64,000 nucleotides of DNA from Sphaerochaeta sp. GTDB lineage: Bacteria; Spirochaetota; Spirochaetia; Sphaerochaetales; Sphaerochaetaceae. The translations under genes were made by a program, and so were the position numbers. Below the pieces are notes generated by a model. The model searched no databases and was not told the origin of the DNA. It saw only the letters and a program-made list of their open reading frames with translations. Positions within the stretch are counted from its first letter, which is position 1. Every line of letters starts with the position of its first letter. Shown here piece after piece: positions 1 to 10,146 of this stretch. The DNA is taken from the NCBI GenBank assembly GCA_018399495.1, contig JAGYOG010000005.1, positions 1 through 64,000 on the forward strand. The letters are read 5' to 3'.

Positions 1-421
1 AGTAAAAGGCCGGAGTAACCTTAATGGCAGTTTTTTCCTCTCCGATTATCAAAACGAATACCTTTAATATAATGCAAGAGCCGACACAATTTTTATACAT
101 TGCCTATCGTGAAATCAGAGGGCATTTACATTGATGCATCTTTGAGGCTGAGAATGCCGGTTTGAAGCGAACTGAATAAAAACATTGTTGTTGAGTAGCA
201 ACTCACTACACACCCAAAAATGAGCCCAGTATTCTGAGAATCCTGATCTTTGGAGACCTTTCGATATCTTGGGAAGTTGAACAGAAGCTTACCTGGCGTT
301 TATGCGGTTGGCCTGTACATTTGTACTATCGGTAGTGAGAAATACTGAATTAATCTTTGACATCCAAATCCAATGGGTGTTTAATGAAAGGTGGTTCAAT
401 AAAAAATAAGAGGAGGACACT

Positions 422-2170
422 ATGGATGTTGTATTGATTATGGTATTGGCCTTTGTTGGCTATATCATTGCATACAAGCTTTACGGTGAGTTTATCGGGA
501 AAAAGATTTTTCAGCTTTCTGACAAGAACAAGACCCCTGCTGAAGAATTCGAAGATGGTATAGATTATGTACCAACAAAGAAAGGTATCATCTTTGGCCA
601 CCATTTTACCTCCATTGCCGGTACAGGCCCTATTGTAGGACCTGCAATTGCAGTTATCTGGGGCTGGGTCCCAGCTATTATCTGGGTCTTTGTCGGATCG
701 GTTGTCATGGGAGCTGTTCATGACTTTTCATCCCTGGTCATGTCTTTGAGAAACCAAGGAAAATCAATCTCGGAAATTTCTGCCCAATATGTAAGCAAAA
801 GAATTCGGTTTGTATTCTTCCTCATCGTATTCATTGAGCTGTGGCTATTTCTCGCTATCCTGGGAATGATCATCGCAGTCATTTTTCATATGTATCCACA
901 AGCTGTATTACCTGTTTGGATGGAAATCCCTATTGCCATTATTTTGGGGCTTGCAATTTACAAGCGAAATTCGAATGTGACAAAAGCCACCTTTATAGCT
1001 GTTACATTAATGTACGTTTTTGTTGTGCTTGGCCATTGGATTCCTCTTGACATGCCGCAAATTGGAAGTATGCCTGCAACAGGGATTTGGACAATCATCT
1101 TGTTCATATATGCCTTTATTGCTTCAACACTTCCTGTAACAACCCTGTTGCAACCTAGGGATTATATCAATGCTTGGCAGCTGTTTGTTGCAATGGCCCT
1201 GTTGATACTGGGTGTAGTTGTCGCATCATTCAGTGGATTGCATTTTGTAGCTCCTACCGTACAGGCAACACCTGAGGGAGCACCCTCCTTATGGCCATTC
1301 CTTTTCATTACCATCGCCTGTGGAGCCATTTCTGGATTCCACGCTGTGGTAGCCTCGGGAACAACTGCCAAACAAGTTGCACGGGAAGAGGATGCCAAGT
1401 TCGTCGGATATGGGTCCATGTTGATGGAAGGAGCCCTTTCCGTACTGGTAATAATAGCTACAACTGCTGGTATCGGGCTTGCTGCCCGTGGTGATATCAC
1501 CTCCCTTACAGGAGTGGCGAAATGGACAGAGCACTATGCATCCTGGAGTACCGCTGCAGGACTTGGTGCAAAAGTCGGTGCATTTGTCGAAGGGTCCGCC
1601 AATATGATCAGTTATCTTGGTATTCCCCAATCTTTGGGCTTGATCATCATGGGTGTTTTTGTGGCATCCTTTGCCGGTACCTCACTCGATACAACTGCTC
1701 GTCTTCAACGGTATGTCATTCAAGAGTTGCTTGGGGCAAAACGCGTTGGTGCCTCTGAAAAGAAGAATTTCTTTACAAACAAATACGGGGCCACCATCCT
1801 TGCTCTGCTCACAGCACTCATTTTGGCATTCTCAACAGGAGTAGGGGGTACAGGTGCTTTGGCTCTCTGGCCGTTATTCGGGGCAAACAATCAAGCTTTG
1901 GCCGCCCTTGCCCTGTTTACCGCCTCGGTGTATCTCAAACAATCTGGGGGGATGAAATATCTCGTGACCTTCCTTCCTGCGTGTTTCATGATGTTCATGA
2001 CAACATGGGCACTTATCAGCAATGAGATCACCTATTTTACTACTGGTGAGGTCTTGCTGGGTATCATCAATCTTGTCATCATTCTCATTGTTGTTTTTGT
2101 CGCTTTTGAAAGCTTAAAGGCAATGTTCCGAAAAGTTGAGAAAGCAAGCCAAGAACCGTCAATGGCTTAG
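422..2170 (+). CDS. cstA: Carbon starvation protein CstA-type peptide/pyruvate transporter
   Basis: 582-aa multi-TM ORF with CstA-type N-terminus (YKLYGEFIGKKIF, GHHFTSIAGTGPIVGPAIAVIWGW, GAVHDF); AGAGGAGG-like RBS just upstream. Confidence 0.93.
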   Translation: MDVVLIMVLAFVGYIIAYKLYGEFIGKKIFQLSDKNKTPAEEFEDGIDYVPTKKGIIFGHHFTSIAGTGPIVGPAIAVIWGWVPAIIWVFVGSVVMGAVHDFSSLVMSLRNQGKSISEISAQYVSKRIRFVFFLIVFIELWLFLAILGMIIAVIFHMYPQAVLPVWMEIPIAIILGLAIYKRNSNVTKATFIAVTLMYVFVVLGHWIPLDMPQIGSMPATGIWTIILFIYAFIASTLPVTTLLQPRDYINAWQLFVAMALLILGVVVASFSGLHFVAPTVQATPEGAPSLWPFLFITIACGAISGFHAVVASGTTAKQVAREEDAKFVGYGSMLMEGALSVLVIIATTAGIGLAARGDITSLTGVAKWTEHYASWSTAAGLGAKVGAFVEGSANMISYLGIPQSLGLIIMGVFVASFAGTSLDTTARLQRYVIQELLGAKRVGASEKKNFFTNKYGATILALLTALILAFSTGVGGTGALALWPLFGANNQALAALALFTASVYLKQSGGMKYLVTFLPACFMMFMTTWALISNEITYFTTGEVLLGIINLVIILIVVFVAFESLKAMFRKVEKASQEPSMA

Positions 2171-2193
2171 GAATCATTTTTCAAAAGAAACAT

Positions 2194-2221
2194 ACAGGAC
2201 AGCCGATTCTGGCTGTCCTGT
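2194..2221 (+). terminator. Strong hairpin after cstA (11-bp stem ACAGGACAGCC/GGCTGTCCTGT)
   Basis: Perfect inverted repeat 24 nt after the stop codon; only a weak T-rich tail. Confidence 0.6.
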
Positions 2222-2255
2222 TGTAAAAGTTTTCCTACATAGGAAGTATCTTAGT

Positions 2256-2711
2256 ATGGATAGACGTGATTTTCTCACAATTCGAAGACAAACCTACATC
2301 ATGATGGCTTTGTTTTTTTTCGGGTTGCTCCTTGTTTTCCTGGTACACAGATTTTCTTTCACTATGCAAAGTGCAATGGAAGCAAACAGAGTCAATTCAG
2401 TAATAACCCTGTTGGGTGTTACCCTTTTTGCGATTGGTATTCCCATACTTCTTAGGACTGGGTATTTCCAGAAAGGATCAAGAGAAGGGGGATTGCCCCA
2501 ATCTGATTTTCTGCGTATGAAGCGATTGATCATTGTTTCTGTAGGAATAGGTGAGTTTATCATGCTTTTTGCATATTACCTTCCTATATATACCTACCAT
2601 CTGTATTTGGCGGTTCTGCTCGGACTCTATGGAATGTATTCCATTTTTCCTTCCTGGGCTACCTATCAGAAAGAATTACATACCTTTGGAGTACTTGATG
2701 AAGATGATTAG
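2256..2711 (+). CDS. Hypothetical ~151-aa membrane protein (about 4 TM)
   Basis: ORF with hydrophobic segments; start taken at internal Met (MDRRDFLTIRRQ) because the upstream part overlaps the cstA hairpin. Confidence 0.6.
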   Translation: MDRRDFLTIRRQTYIMMALFFFGLLLVFLVHRFSFTMQSAMEANRVNSVITLLGVTLFAIGIPILLRTGYFQKGSREGGLPQSDFLRMKRLIIVSVGIGEFIMLFAYYLPIYTYHLYLAVLLGLYGMYSIFPSWATYQKELHTFGVLDEDD

Positions 2712-2985
2712 ACACCTTGTTGATGTTGTAGGTGAATTCCTCTCTGGTATTCAAACCGCTTCGATGTACAAGGCTACGGCGCAGATAGAATATGAAATCA
2801 AGGAGATGGAAAACTCCTTTTCCCTCATGTTGTTTGGGAATTTTGTGGGGCTACCTTCACCTCCGATGCCTTTGGCACTGGAGCTCTTGCCAATTATGGC
2901 CGATGATTTGGATCGAATGTTGCTTCGTTCTTCACAGACAGGAAACGGGCTCAGCGAACTTGCAAGCATCATGGGAGAACCCTAA
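2698..2985 (+). CDS. Hypothetical 95-aa protein, translationally overlapped with neighbours
   Basis: MKMIRHLVDVVGEFLSG...; overlaps the end of the membrane protein and its stop overlaps the ATG of the ArsA-like gene (TAATG). Confidence 0.5.
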   Translation: MKMIRHLVDVVGEFLSGIQTASMYKATAQIEYEIKEMENSFSLMLFGNFVGLPSPPMPLALELLPIMADDLDRMLLRSSQTGNGLSELASIMGEP

Positions 2986-3884
2986 TGGCTCAGCTACATA
3001 TGTATATTGGAAAAGGTGGAGTCGGGAAGTCTACTAGTTCTTCGATGGAGGCTCTTCGCTTTGCAAACGACAAGGCAAAGAAAGTCTTATTGGTTTCAAT
3101 GGATCCAGCTCATAACCTACATGACCTCTTCAAGACCAAGCTGGGGGAGAAACCGACAAAGGTTACTTCAAATCTCTCTCTCAGCGAATTCGACCTCGAA
3201 AAGAAAAGCCAAGAGTATATGGCTTCAATTCAGAAGGAACTGAAAGGACTGTACCACTACCAGCAAGCCCTAAATATAGACAAGTATTTCAATATTCTCA
3301 AATTTGCACCTGGTATGGAAGAATACGCCTCCTTATTGGTTCTGGAACAATGTTTCGCAGAGAACCATAACGATATTGTGCTTGTCGATACACCTCCGAC
3401 TGCTCTCACCCTGAAAACTCTGGCGTTGCCATCTGTAAATCTCCATTGGGTTGATCATCTAATAGGAATGAGGAAGGAAATCGTTCAGAAAAAGAATTGC
3501 GTCGCCAATATCAGAAAGGAAAACCTCAACACGCTAAGTGAAGATCCCCTCTTTGGCAGATTGCTTCGTATGCGAAAACGGTATGCAAAGCTCAAGGAAC
3601 AGCTGATGGATAGTGAGATTACCGAAATATGTCTTGTGCTCAATGAAGATAGCCTGAGCTTATCCGAAAGCCTCATGATCAAAGAACAGCTGGAATCACT
3701 CTCTATTGGCATCAGTAAAATAATAGTAAACAAGTTTTTATCAGAATCACAACAAATTCAAAGAATTGCCAACTCGTTCCCTGAGTCTTCCTTGGAACTG
3801 ATCCCTTTAGGGGATAACCCAATACAGGGATTAGAAAATCTTGACAGCTTTTCGAAAAGAATAACCATGTATAGACAAAAATGA
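2985..3884 (+). CDS. ArsA/Get3-family ATPase (single domain)
   Basis: Deviant P-loop GKGGVGKST, VSMDPAHNLHDLF, VDTPPTALTLK motifs. Confidence 0.85.
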   Translation: MAQLHMYIGKGGVGKSTSSSMEALRFANDKAKKVLLVSMDPAHNLHDLFKTKLGEKPTKVTSNLSLSEFDLEKKSQEYMASIQKELKGLYHYQQALNIDKYFNILKFAPGMEEYASLLVLEQCFAENHNDIVLVDTPPTALTLKTLALPSVNLHWVDHLIGMRKEIVQKKNCVANIRKENLNTLSEDPLFGRLLRMRKRYAKLKEQLMDSEITEICLVLNEDSLSLSESLMIKEQLESLSIGISKIIVNKFLSESQQIQRIANSFPESSLELIPLGDNPIQGLENLDSFSKRITMYRQK

Positions 3885-3990
3885 ATCCTGAGTGGTTGTA
3901 TTTGAGCTCTTGCGGCAATTCAATATTTCTCTATTTCTCTTTTGAGCTCTCCTCCATCTTGCGGTATACTCTTGTGTGAGGTGTACAGAC

Positions 3991-5598
3991 ATGGCTACAG
4001 CATGGTGGGAAGAGTGTATCGTCTATCAAATCTATCCACGTAGTTTTCAAGATACGGATGGTGATGGTATTGGTGATTTGAAGGGTATCATTCAACGAAT
4101 GGATTATCTTGAGTCTCTTGGTATAGATGCCATATGGCTGAGTCCTGTATTTTGTTCTCCAATGGCAGATTTTGGGTATGATATCTCTGACTATTATACT
4201 ATCGACCCGTTGTTTGGTACACTAGAAGATTCAGATCTGTTGATTCGAGAAGCTCATGAGAGAAACATGAAGGTTATCTTTGATATGGTGCTCAATCATA
4301 CATCCATTGAACACCCATGGTTTCAAGAGAGCCGGCAATCAAAGGATAATGAGAAAGCTGACTATTACATCTGGAGTGACAGCATACCTAATAATTGGCA
4401 CGGTGCTTTTGGAAAAAAAGCTTGGACTTATGATGATGTACGTAAGCAATACTATCTTCACTCTTTTCTTGAAGAGCAGCCAGATCTTAATTGGAGGAAT
4501 CAGGAAGTTGTAGATGCAATGTTCTCGATACTGAGATTCTGGTTGGATCGTGGGATAGATGGTTTCAGGCTTGATGTGATCAATTGCATTGTAAAAGACA
4601 AGACGTTAAGAAGTAACCCTAAGATTGTTGGTTCTCGTCCTAGGCCTTATGACATGCAACGCCACATTTTTGACAGAAATCGGCCGGGAACACACCAGAA
4701 ACTGAGAATGATGCGTCAATTGGTTGATGCTTATCCTGATAGGATGTTGGTGGGTGAAATCATGGTGGAATTGCCAGGAGAACCGGAACTGGCTGCTTCT
4801 TATCTCGGTAGGAACAGGGATGAACTCCATCTTTCCTTCGATTTTTCTCTAGCATATACACGATTCAATGCAGTTAAATGGCAGCGTAGTGCGAAACGAT
4901 GGTGTGAAGCGATAGGTAAAAATAGGGTACCGAGTTGGGTATTAAATAATCATGATATATCGCGGCTAGTAAGCCGACTTACAGGTAATGTGGCAAAAGC
5001 AAAACTTGCATCCCTCTTTCTAATTACTCAGCGTGGATCAATCTTTTTGTATTATGGCGAGGAATTGGGACTGCCCGATTCCAAGGTTCCTTGGAAATAC
5101 ATTCATGATCCACTCGGGAAGCGGTACTGGCCCGTGCATCCAGGAAGGGACCCCGCTAGGGGACCAATGATTTGGACTGTGGAAGAAGGTCATGGGTTTA
5201 GTGTAGGGGAGAGTTGGCTTCCTTTTGCACCTGATGCAGCCTCCTATGCTGTAGAAGAACAAGAGAAGGATGCTTCTTCCATGCTCAATTATTATCGTTC
5301 ACTGATCACAATGAGGAAAGAAGAGCCAATATTTGGACGAGGTACTTGTACCTATCTCAATACAAATAATAAGCATATTATCTGTTACCTACGAGAGTAT
5401 GAAGATGAAAAATGTATGATAATCCTGAATTTCAATGGAAGGAAACAGAACGTTATCATCCACGACATGGTACATCCGAAAACCGATTGGACAATTCGGT
5501 TTTCTTCACAAAAGATGCTTCCAGATACCGAGACTGAAGCTTTTAACCTTCAGCCTTGGCAAGGGTGTATCTACAGTCTGAAGAGCAAGTCATCATAA
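3991..5598 (+). CDS. GH13 alpha-glucosidase / oligo-1,6-glucosidase-like
   Basis: WWEECIVYQIYPRSFQDTDGDGIGDLKGI, DMVLNHTS, GFRLDVIN, VLNNHDISR motifs. Confidence 0.9.
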   Translation: MATAWWEECIVYQIYPRSFQDTDGDGIGDLKGIIQRMDYLESLGIDAIWLSPVFCSPMADFGYDISDYYTIDPLFGTLEDSDLLIREAHERNMKVIFDMVLNHTSIEHPWFQESRQSKDNEKADYYIWSDSIPNNWHGAFGKKAWTYDDVRKQYYLHSFLEEQPDLNWRNQEVVDAMFSILRFWLDRGIDGFRLDVINCIVKDKTLRSNPKIVGSRPRPYDMQRHIFDRNRPGTHQKLRMMRQLVDAYPDRMLVGEIMVELPGEPELAASYLGRNRDELHLSFDFSLAYTRFNAVKWQRSAKRWCEAIGKNRVPSWVLNNHDISRLVSRLTGNVAKAKLASLFLITQRGSIFLYYGEELGLPDSKVPWKYIHDPLGKRYWPVHPGRDPARGPMIWTVEEGHGFSVGESWLPFAPDAASYAVEEQEKDASSMLNYYRSLITMRKEEPIFGRGTCTYLNTNNKHIICYLREYEDEKCMIILNFNGRKQNVIIHDMVHPKTDWTIRFSSQKMLPDTETEAFNLQPWQGCIYSLKSKSS

Positions 5599-7724
5599 CT
5601 GGGAAATGGCCAATAATGCTTTTCTGTGTAAGTCTCAGCAAGATCTATATAACTTCTCAGTGTTTGCATTTGAGGCACCACTTCATCACGATAGATTTGT
5701 GCCTGTGTAAGAACTTCATCATTGAAGGATAGTGCTTTTGCTACACAAACATGCAAGTATTCAGTTGCTTCAATAGCTTGGTTGAGTGCATTCTGGACGA
5801 TCTCAACATTTCGTTTTTGCAAGGTGGTATCGAGGTTGATGCGTTCTTGCTTGGCAATAGTATCACTAAGTTTACCCACATAACCACTTACTGCAGGAAT
5901 GATGTATTTCCTGCACATCTCGACCATGATGGAAGCTTCGATGTTGATCTGTTTGCTATAGGTCTGCAAATAGATTTCCAGCCGGGAAGTAATTTCACCT
6001 TTGGTGAATACCTGCTGTCTCTCGAATAGCTCAAGGCTTTTTTCGCTCAACATCTGAGGTAGTGCACTTACGGTATCCCTGTATTCTGGGAGCCCCCGCA
6101 GTTTTGCTTCTTCTTTCCATTCAGTGCTATAGCCATTCCCATTGAAGACGATGCGTTTGTGTTCTTGATAGAATTCCCTAATAATATTGTGACACTCGAT
6201 TTCAATATCCTCTGCTGCCTCGAGGCGGTTCGCAGCTTCTTCGAGGATCTGTGCTACTGCAGTATTGATATAGATATTGGGTCCTGCCATTGATTGTGAG
6301 GAACCTACCATCCGGTATTCAAACTTGTTTCCTGTGAATGCTATCGGACTGGTCCTGTTACGGTCAGTCAGATCCTTGGGAAGCTGTGGCAGCATGGTCA
6401 TTCCCATTTGTACATATTGTCGGTCACTCTTAGTGCAAGATCCCTCCATTGTAATGGTATCGAGGATGGTACTGAGCTGCTCTCCTAGATAGATGCTGAT
6501 GATTGCAGGAGGTGCTTCTGCACTGCCGAGGCGATGGTCATTACCCGCTGTAGCTGCACCACATCTGATAAGAGGTGCATACTCATCCATTGCCTTGATA
6601 AAGGCAGTGAGGAATATTAAGAACTGCAAATTATCCTCAACATTACTTCCTGGGCTGAGAAGGTTGGTGCCATCATCAGTGCTGAGTGACCAGTTGTCAT
6701 GCTTGCCCGATCCATTTACTCCAAGGAATGGTTTCTCATGGAGTAGAGCAACCATTCCGTGGCGAAGTGCCACCATCTGAAGTACATCCATCAAAAGCTG
6801 GTTATGGTCCGTGGAGAGATTTGCTGCGTCATAAACGACTGCAATCTCAAACTGGTTGGGAGCTGCTTCCTTGTGTTGGGTCTTGCTACTGATGCCAAGC
6901 TTCCAAAGCTCAAAATTGAGTTCACTCATGAACACTGTAACCCGATCCCCAATGGTGCCGTAGTAGTGGTCATTCAGTTCTTGACCCTTGGCTGCCAGGT
7001 TGCCCATAACAGTCCGCCCTGTGAGCCTGAGGTCAGGTCTCTGGTCATAGAACTGCTTGTCCACCAGGAAGTACTCCTGCTCGGGACCGATATTGACTAT
7101 TACACGTTTTGCCTTGGAATTTCCCAGAGCCTTCAGTACGCGTAGTGTCTGTTTCTCGAGCGCTTGGTTGCTCCTCAACAATGGTACTTTCTTGTCGAGA
7201 GCTTCCCCGTTGTAGGAGAAGAAGGCAGTAGGAATATACAGGGTTTTTACCCCGTTGACGTCCTTGATGAAGGCAGGGGAGGATGTATCCCACGCGGTGT
7301 ACCCACGCGCTTCGAAGGTGGCACGCAGTCCACCATTGGGAAAAGAGGATGCATCACCCTCTCCCTTGATCAACTCCTTACCGCTGAATTCAAGCAGGAC
7401 TTTGCCTCCCTTGGTCGGGCTGATGAATGAGTCATGCTTTTCTGCGGTAAGGCCGGTAAGGGGCTGGAACCAGTGGCAAAAATGGGTTGCTCCCTTTGCA
7501 AGGGCCCATTGTTTCATTGCACTTGCAACAAAGTCTGCAAGTTCACTGGTCAGTTCACGTTGACCACGTTGGACTTCCTTCAGCTGCCTGATAATCGGGT
7601 CGCTGAGGTACTTACCCATCTCTACTTCAGTGAAGCAATTAACTCCATAGAAATCGGTAACCGGTGTTTTGGCGTAGTCAATATCGAACATAGTGCCCAT
7701 CCTCTGATTGGTATGTTCAGACAA
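5571..7724 (-). CDS. glnN: Glutamine synthetase type III
   Basis: 717 aa; long N-terminus with FCHWFQPLTG, GPEQEYFLVD, NQFEIA, GNDHRLGSAEAPPAI, FTGNKFEYRMVGSS. Confidence 0.93.
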   Translation of the reverse strand: MSEHTNQRMGTMFDIDYAKTPVTDFYGVNCFTEVEMGKYLSDPIIRQLKEVQRGQRELTSELADFVASAMKQWALAKGATHFCHWFQPLTGLTAEKHDSFISPTKGGKVLLEFSGKELIKGEGDASSFPNGGLRATFEARGYTAWDTSSPAFIKDVNGVKTLYIPTAFFSYNGEALDKKVPLLRSNQALEKQTLRVLKALGNSKAKRVIVNIGPEQEYFLVDKQFYDQRPDLRLTGRTVMGNLAAKGQELNDHYYGTIGDRVTVFMSELNFELWKLGISSKTQHKEAAPNQFEIAVVYDAANLSTDHNQLLMDVLQMVALRHGMVALLHEKPFLGVNGSGKHDNWSLSTDDGTNLLSPGSNVEDNLQFLIFLTAFIKAMDEYAPLIRCGAATAGNDHRLGSAEAPPAIISIYLGEQLSTILDTITMEGSCTKSDRQYVQMGMTMLPQLPKDLTDRNRTSPIAFTGNKFEYRMVGSSQSMAGPNIYINTAVAQILEEAANRLEAAEDIEIECHNIIREFYQEHKRIVFNGNGYSTEWKEEAKLRGLPEYRDTVSALPQMLSEKSLELFERQQVFTKGEITSRLEIYLQTYSKQINIEASIMVEMCRKYIIPAVSGYVGKLSDTIAKQERINLDTTLQKRNVEIVQNALNQAIEATEYLHVCVAKALSFNDEVLTQAQIYRDEVVPQMQTLRSYIDLAETYTEKHYWPFPSYDDLLFRL

Positions 7725-7760
7725 TACACACTTTTTGCATGATTATGCAAGAAGGCTCGG

Positions 7761-8819
7761 TTAAATTGTATCAGGTGGTATAATCTCTACAGTGATAGTA
7801 TCCTTGTATAATCCTGCAACAGCATTCTCTGCAATTATGCTGTTGATAGAAGTAACCAGTACTTCTTTTGTATGTAGTTTGTTTCCCATAACTGACCAAT
7901 TGATTGCATCGTTTCCTTTTACTTGCACATTATTAAATTCAAGTACATACGGAATCTCTCTGAAAAGTGTTGGGTCATCCAAGAGCAATCTGAAATCTTG
8001 ACTCAGTGCATGGTCACTGAAAATAATTTGAAATGTGTACGAAGTATTTGGATCAGAATTGCTCAATGTCAATGCAAGATTTGCAATCTCAGCTTTCTTT
8101 GAACCATACGCATCGCTGATATTGAAATTTTGCTGATTATTAATCAAAAATTGATATTCTGCTTGGTTGTTGGGTGTTCCATAGGGAACAGGATTTGATA
8201 AAGAATTCCCAGGTTTTATAAACTGGACATCACCCATCAAGCCGTCAACAGAGATTTGATATCCTGAGTTATCATAGCCAGACCCTTTGTCGGCAACCCC
8301 TACCCTAAAGGTTAGCAATGACCCGCTTGTCATCGTATAAAGCGCACCAGGTTGGTAGCGAATCCAGTCTTGATAGCCCAGGAGATAGAGGTCCACTATG
8401 AGCTCTTCTGTGGAAAGATTTCCCGTTTCAGAACGGATTGGACTAGCTCCATCAGTTTGATCGAGATTCTTGACCTCAGGGATTCCTTTGAGAATTGATA
8501 CTGCCACTAGGCGAAAATTTGATGGTTGGTCGTTATAATCGGGGTTGCCTGAACTGTCGTTGTTCCAACTCATGGGACCTTCAAACGTGAAGGCACTTTC
8601 AAAGTTAATATGAAGAATGTTTGGATCAAAAAACTGATTACCTTGTACATTAAAAGTGAGCGTACCAATATAAGCCGCAAATTTATTGGTGTCCATAGGG
8701 CTTGGAGCTGGTCCGAATTGTATGGTATCTGCTGGGGCCCATGTAGCGGTGACCTGTGCATAAAGAGAAGTATTGAGTGCTACGATACAAAGGACAAGCA
8801 GGGTAAGTATTTTCCTCAT
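7761..8819 (-). CDS. Secreted hypothetical protein, paralog A of local family
   Basis: Signal peptide MRKILTLLVLCIVALNTSLYAQ; shares IGTLTFN, PVPYGTP, ISDAYGS, IPYVLEF and AGLYKDTITVEI blocks with the next gene. Confidence 0.75.
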   Translation of the reverse strand: MRKILTLLVLCIVALNTSLYAQVTATWAPADTIQFGPAPSPMDTNKFAAYIGTLTFNVQGNQFFDPNILHINFESAFTFEGPMSWNNDSSGNPDYNDQPSNFRLVAVSILKGIPEVKNLDQTDGASPIRSETGNLSTEELIVDLYLLGYQDWIRYQPGALYTMTSGSLLTFRVGVADKGSGYDNSGYQISVDGLMGDVQFIKPGNSLSNPVPYGTPNNQAEYQFLINNQQNFNISDAYGSKKAEIANLALTLSNSDPNTSYTFQIIFSDHALSQDFRLLLDDPTLFREIPYVLEFNNVQVKGNDAINWSVMGNKLHTKEVLVTSINSIIAENAVAGLYKDTITVEIIPPDTI

Positions 8820-8965
8820 GTGTATATGCTAATCAAGAAATAGAAATTTTACAATAGATATTTTCTTAGTTAAGAATTATTCTTGATAAAAAGCTAATGT
8901 CGAATATGTGTTATAAAGGGGAGGTAAATGGAAATCCAGTAGATTGTGACTTTGAAAATTGTAAA

Positions 8966-9973
8966 CTAAGTGTCAATTGGCATAATTTCAACAAATATGG
9001 TGTCTTTATACGTCCCTGCAAGTGCTGCTTCTGCTTGTGTCCTTTCTATTCCAGAAATAAATATGGGCATGCTGTTTGATGGGGGAAGAAGGTTTTCCCA
9101 TGTAAGAGAGATACCACCAGTCACTTCACGGGTACCGAAGAGAAGCACGTACGGGATAGCATAGAGCAACTCATCATTGTTGAGATGCAGATAAAAATCT
9201 GAAGTATTCTGTGCATTTCTAAAGGTGATGTTAACTGCATACGGAAAACCCTCTATGGCATTTTGCAGTACGAGTTGGGCGTCTGCAACTTGTATCTGGG
9301 ATCCAATATAGGCTTCTTCAATGGGAAAGGCCTCTACCTGTATGATGGAGAGAAGAAAGTCTACCTGCTCGATTGGATCCCCATAGGGAATAGGGTCATC
9401 AGGAATTGTCTCACCAGGTTGGAGAAGTGATGTTGTTGAGGACGGCTCCTCGCCTTCAATGATAACTTGGCCATTTACCGGTACATAGACATTGTTGTTC
9501 TGGTCGTCCTCATCCTGTATCTGGAGATTGAAGGAACCAAAGACTCCGCTTTTCCAAGTATAGATTGCCCCTTCAATATAGTGGTTTGCTTTTTGAGTAC
9601 TGATTAGATAAATACCAATGGAAACAGAAGTGTCAGTAATTTGTAGATTCTCATTTTTCAGTAGATGGCTGGTTTGGTTGTCAATATAACGCCATTTGTT
9701 GTTCCATGTGCTTGCGAGTCGAAAATCTGAGGTTTGTACTCCATTTTTCATAGTGCCTTCAAAATAGAATCGCAGGTCGCCGTTATAAGATAGAAGTAAT
9801 GGATCCTGGATGACATCTCCTTCGGGATTGTTGAATACCAATGTACCAAGTTTCGCTACAAAATCATTCTGACCAAACGGAGCATTGCCTCTCTCAAAAT
9901 ATAGGTAAGGGGAAGGAGTATAGTTTACTGTGATATCAGCAGACAGGAGGCTGGCAACCAAGATGAAGAGCAA
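8966..9973 (-). CDS. Secreted hypothetical protein, paralog B (annotated start is TTG; an in-frame TGA lies upstream)
   Basis: LGTLVFN, PIPYGDP, IEEAYIGS, IPYVLLF, AGTYKDTIFVEI blocks shared with paralog A. Confidence 0.65.
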   Translation of the reverse strand: MLFILVASLLSADITVNYTPSPYLYFERGNAPFGQNDFVAKLGTLVFNNPEGDVIQDPLLLSYNGDLRFYFEGTMKNGVQTSDFRLASTWNNKWRYIDNQTSHLLKNENLQITDTSVSIGIYLISTQKANHYIEGAIYTWKSGVFGSFNLQIQDEDDQNNNVYVPVNGQVIIEGEEPSSTTSLLQPGETIPDDPIPYGDPIEQVDFLLSIIQVEAFPIEEAYIGSQIQVADAQLVLQNAIEGFPYAVNITFRNAQNTSDFYLHLNNDELLYAIPYVLLFGTREVTGGISLTWENLLPPSNSMPIFISGIERTQAEAALAGTYKDTIFVEIMPIDT

Positions 9974-10146
9974 AGCGCTGATTTGTCACTTTATTGTCAT
10001 AATTTAAGATACTAACAAAGAAAAAAGACCTGGACAAGTAAGATAAAGTAATTTTGTACAATCTTTGTACAACTGATATGATGTGACCTCTTGTCAAGCA
10101 TAATATTTGTTTTCTTTTTCCTCCAGTTTTTTGAAATACATGAAAA

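Noticed and set aside
1-421. Possible decayed gene upstream of cstA
   Set aside because: No frame gives a recognisable motif; the fragments cannot be assigned to any family by eye
7735-7750. TTGCAT-GATT-ATGCAA inverted repeat before glnN as a regulatory operator
   Set aside because: Short, AT-rich and in a 36-bp gap; could equally be a weak hairpin, so no functional claim is justified
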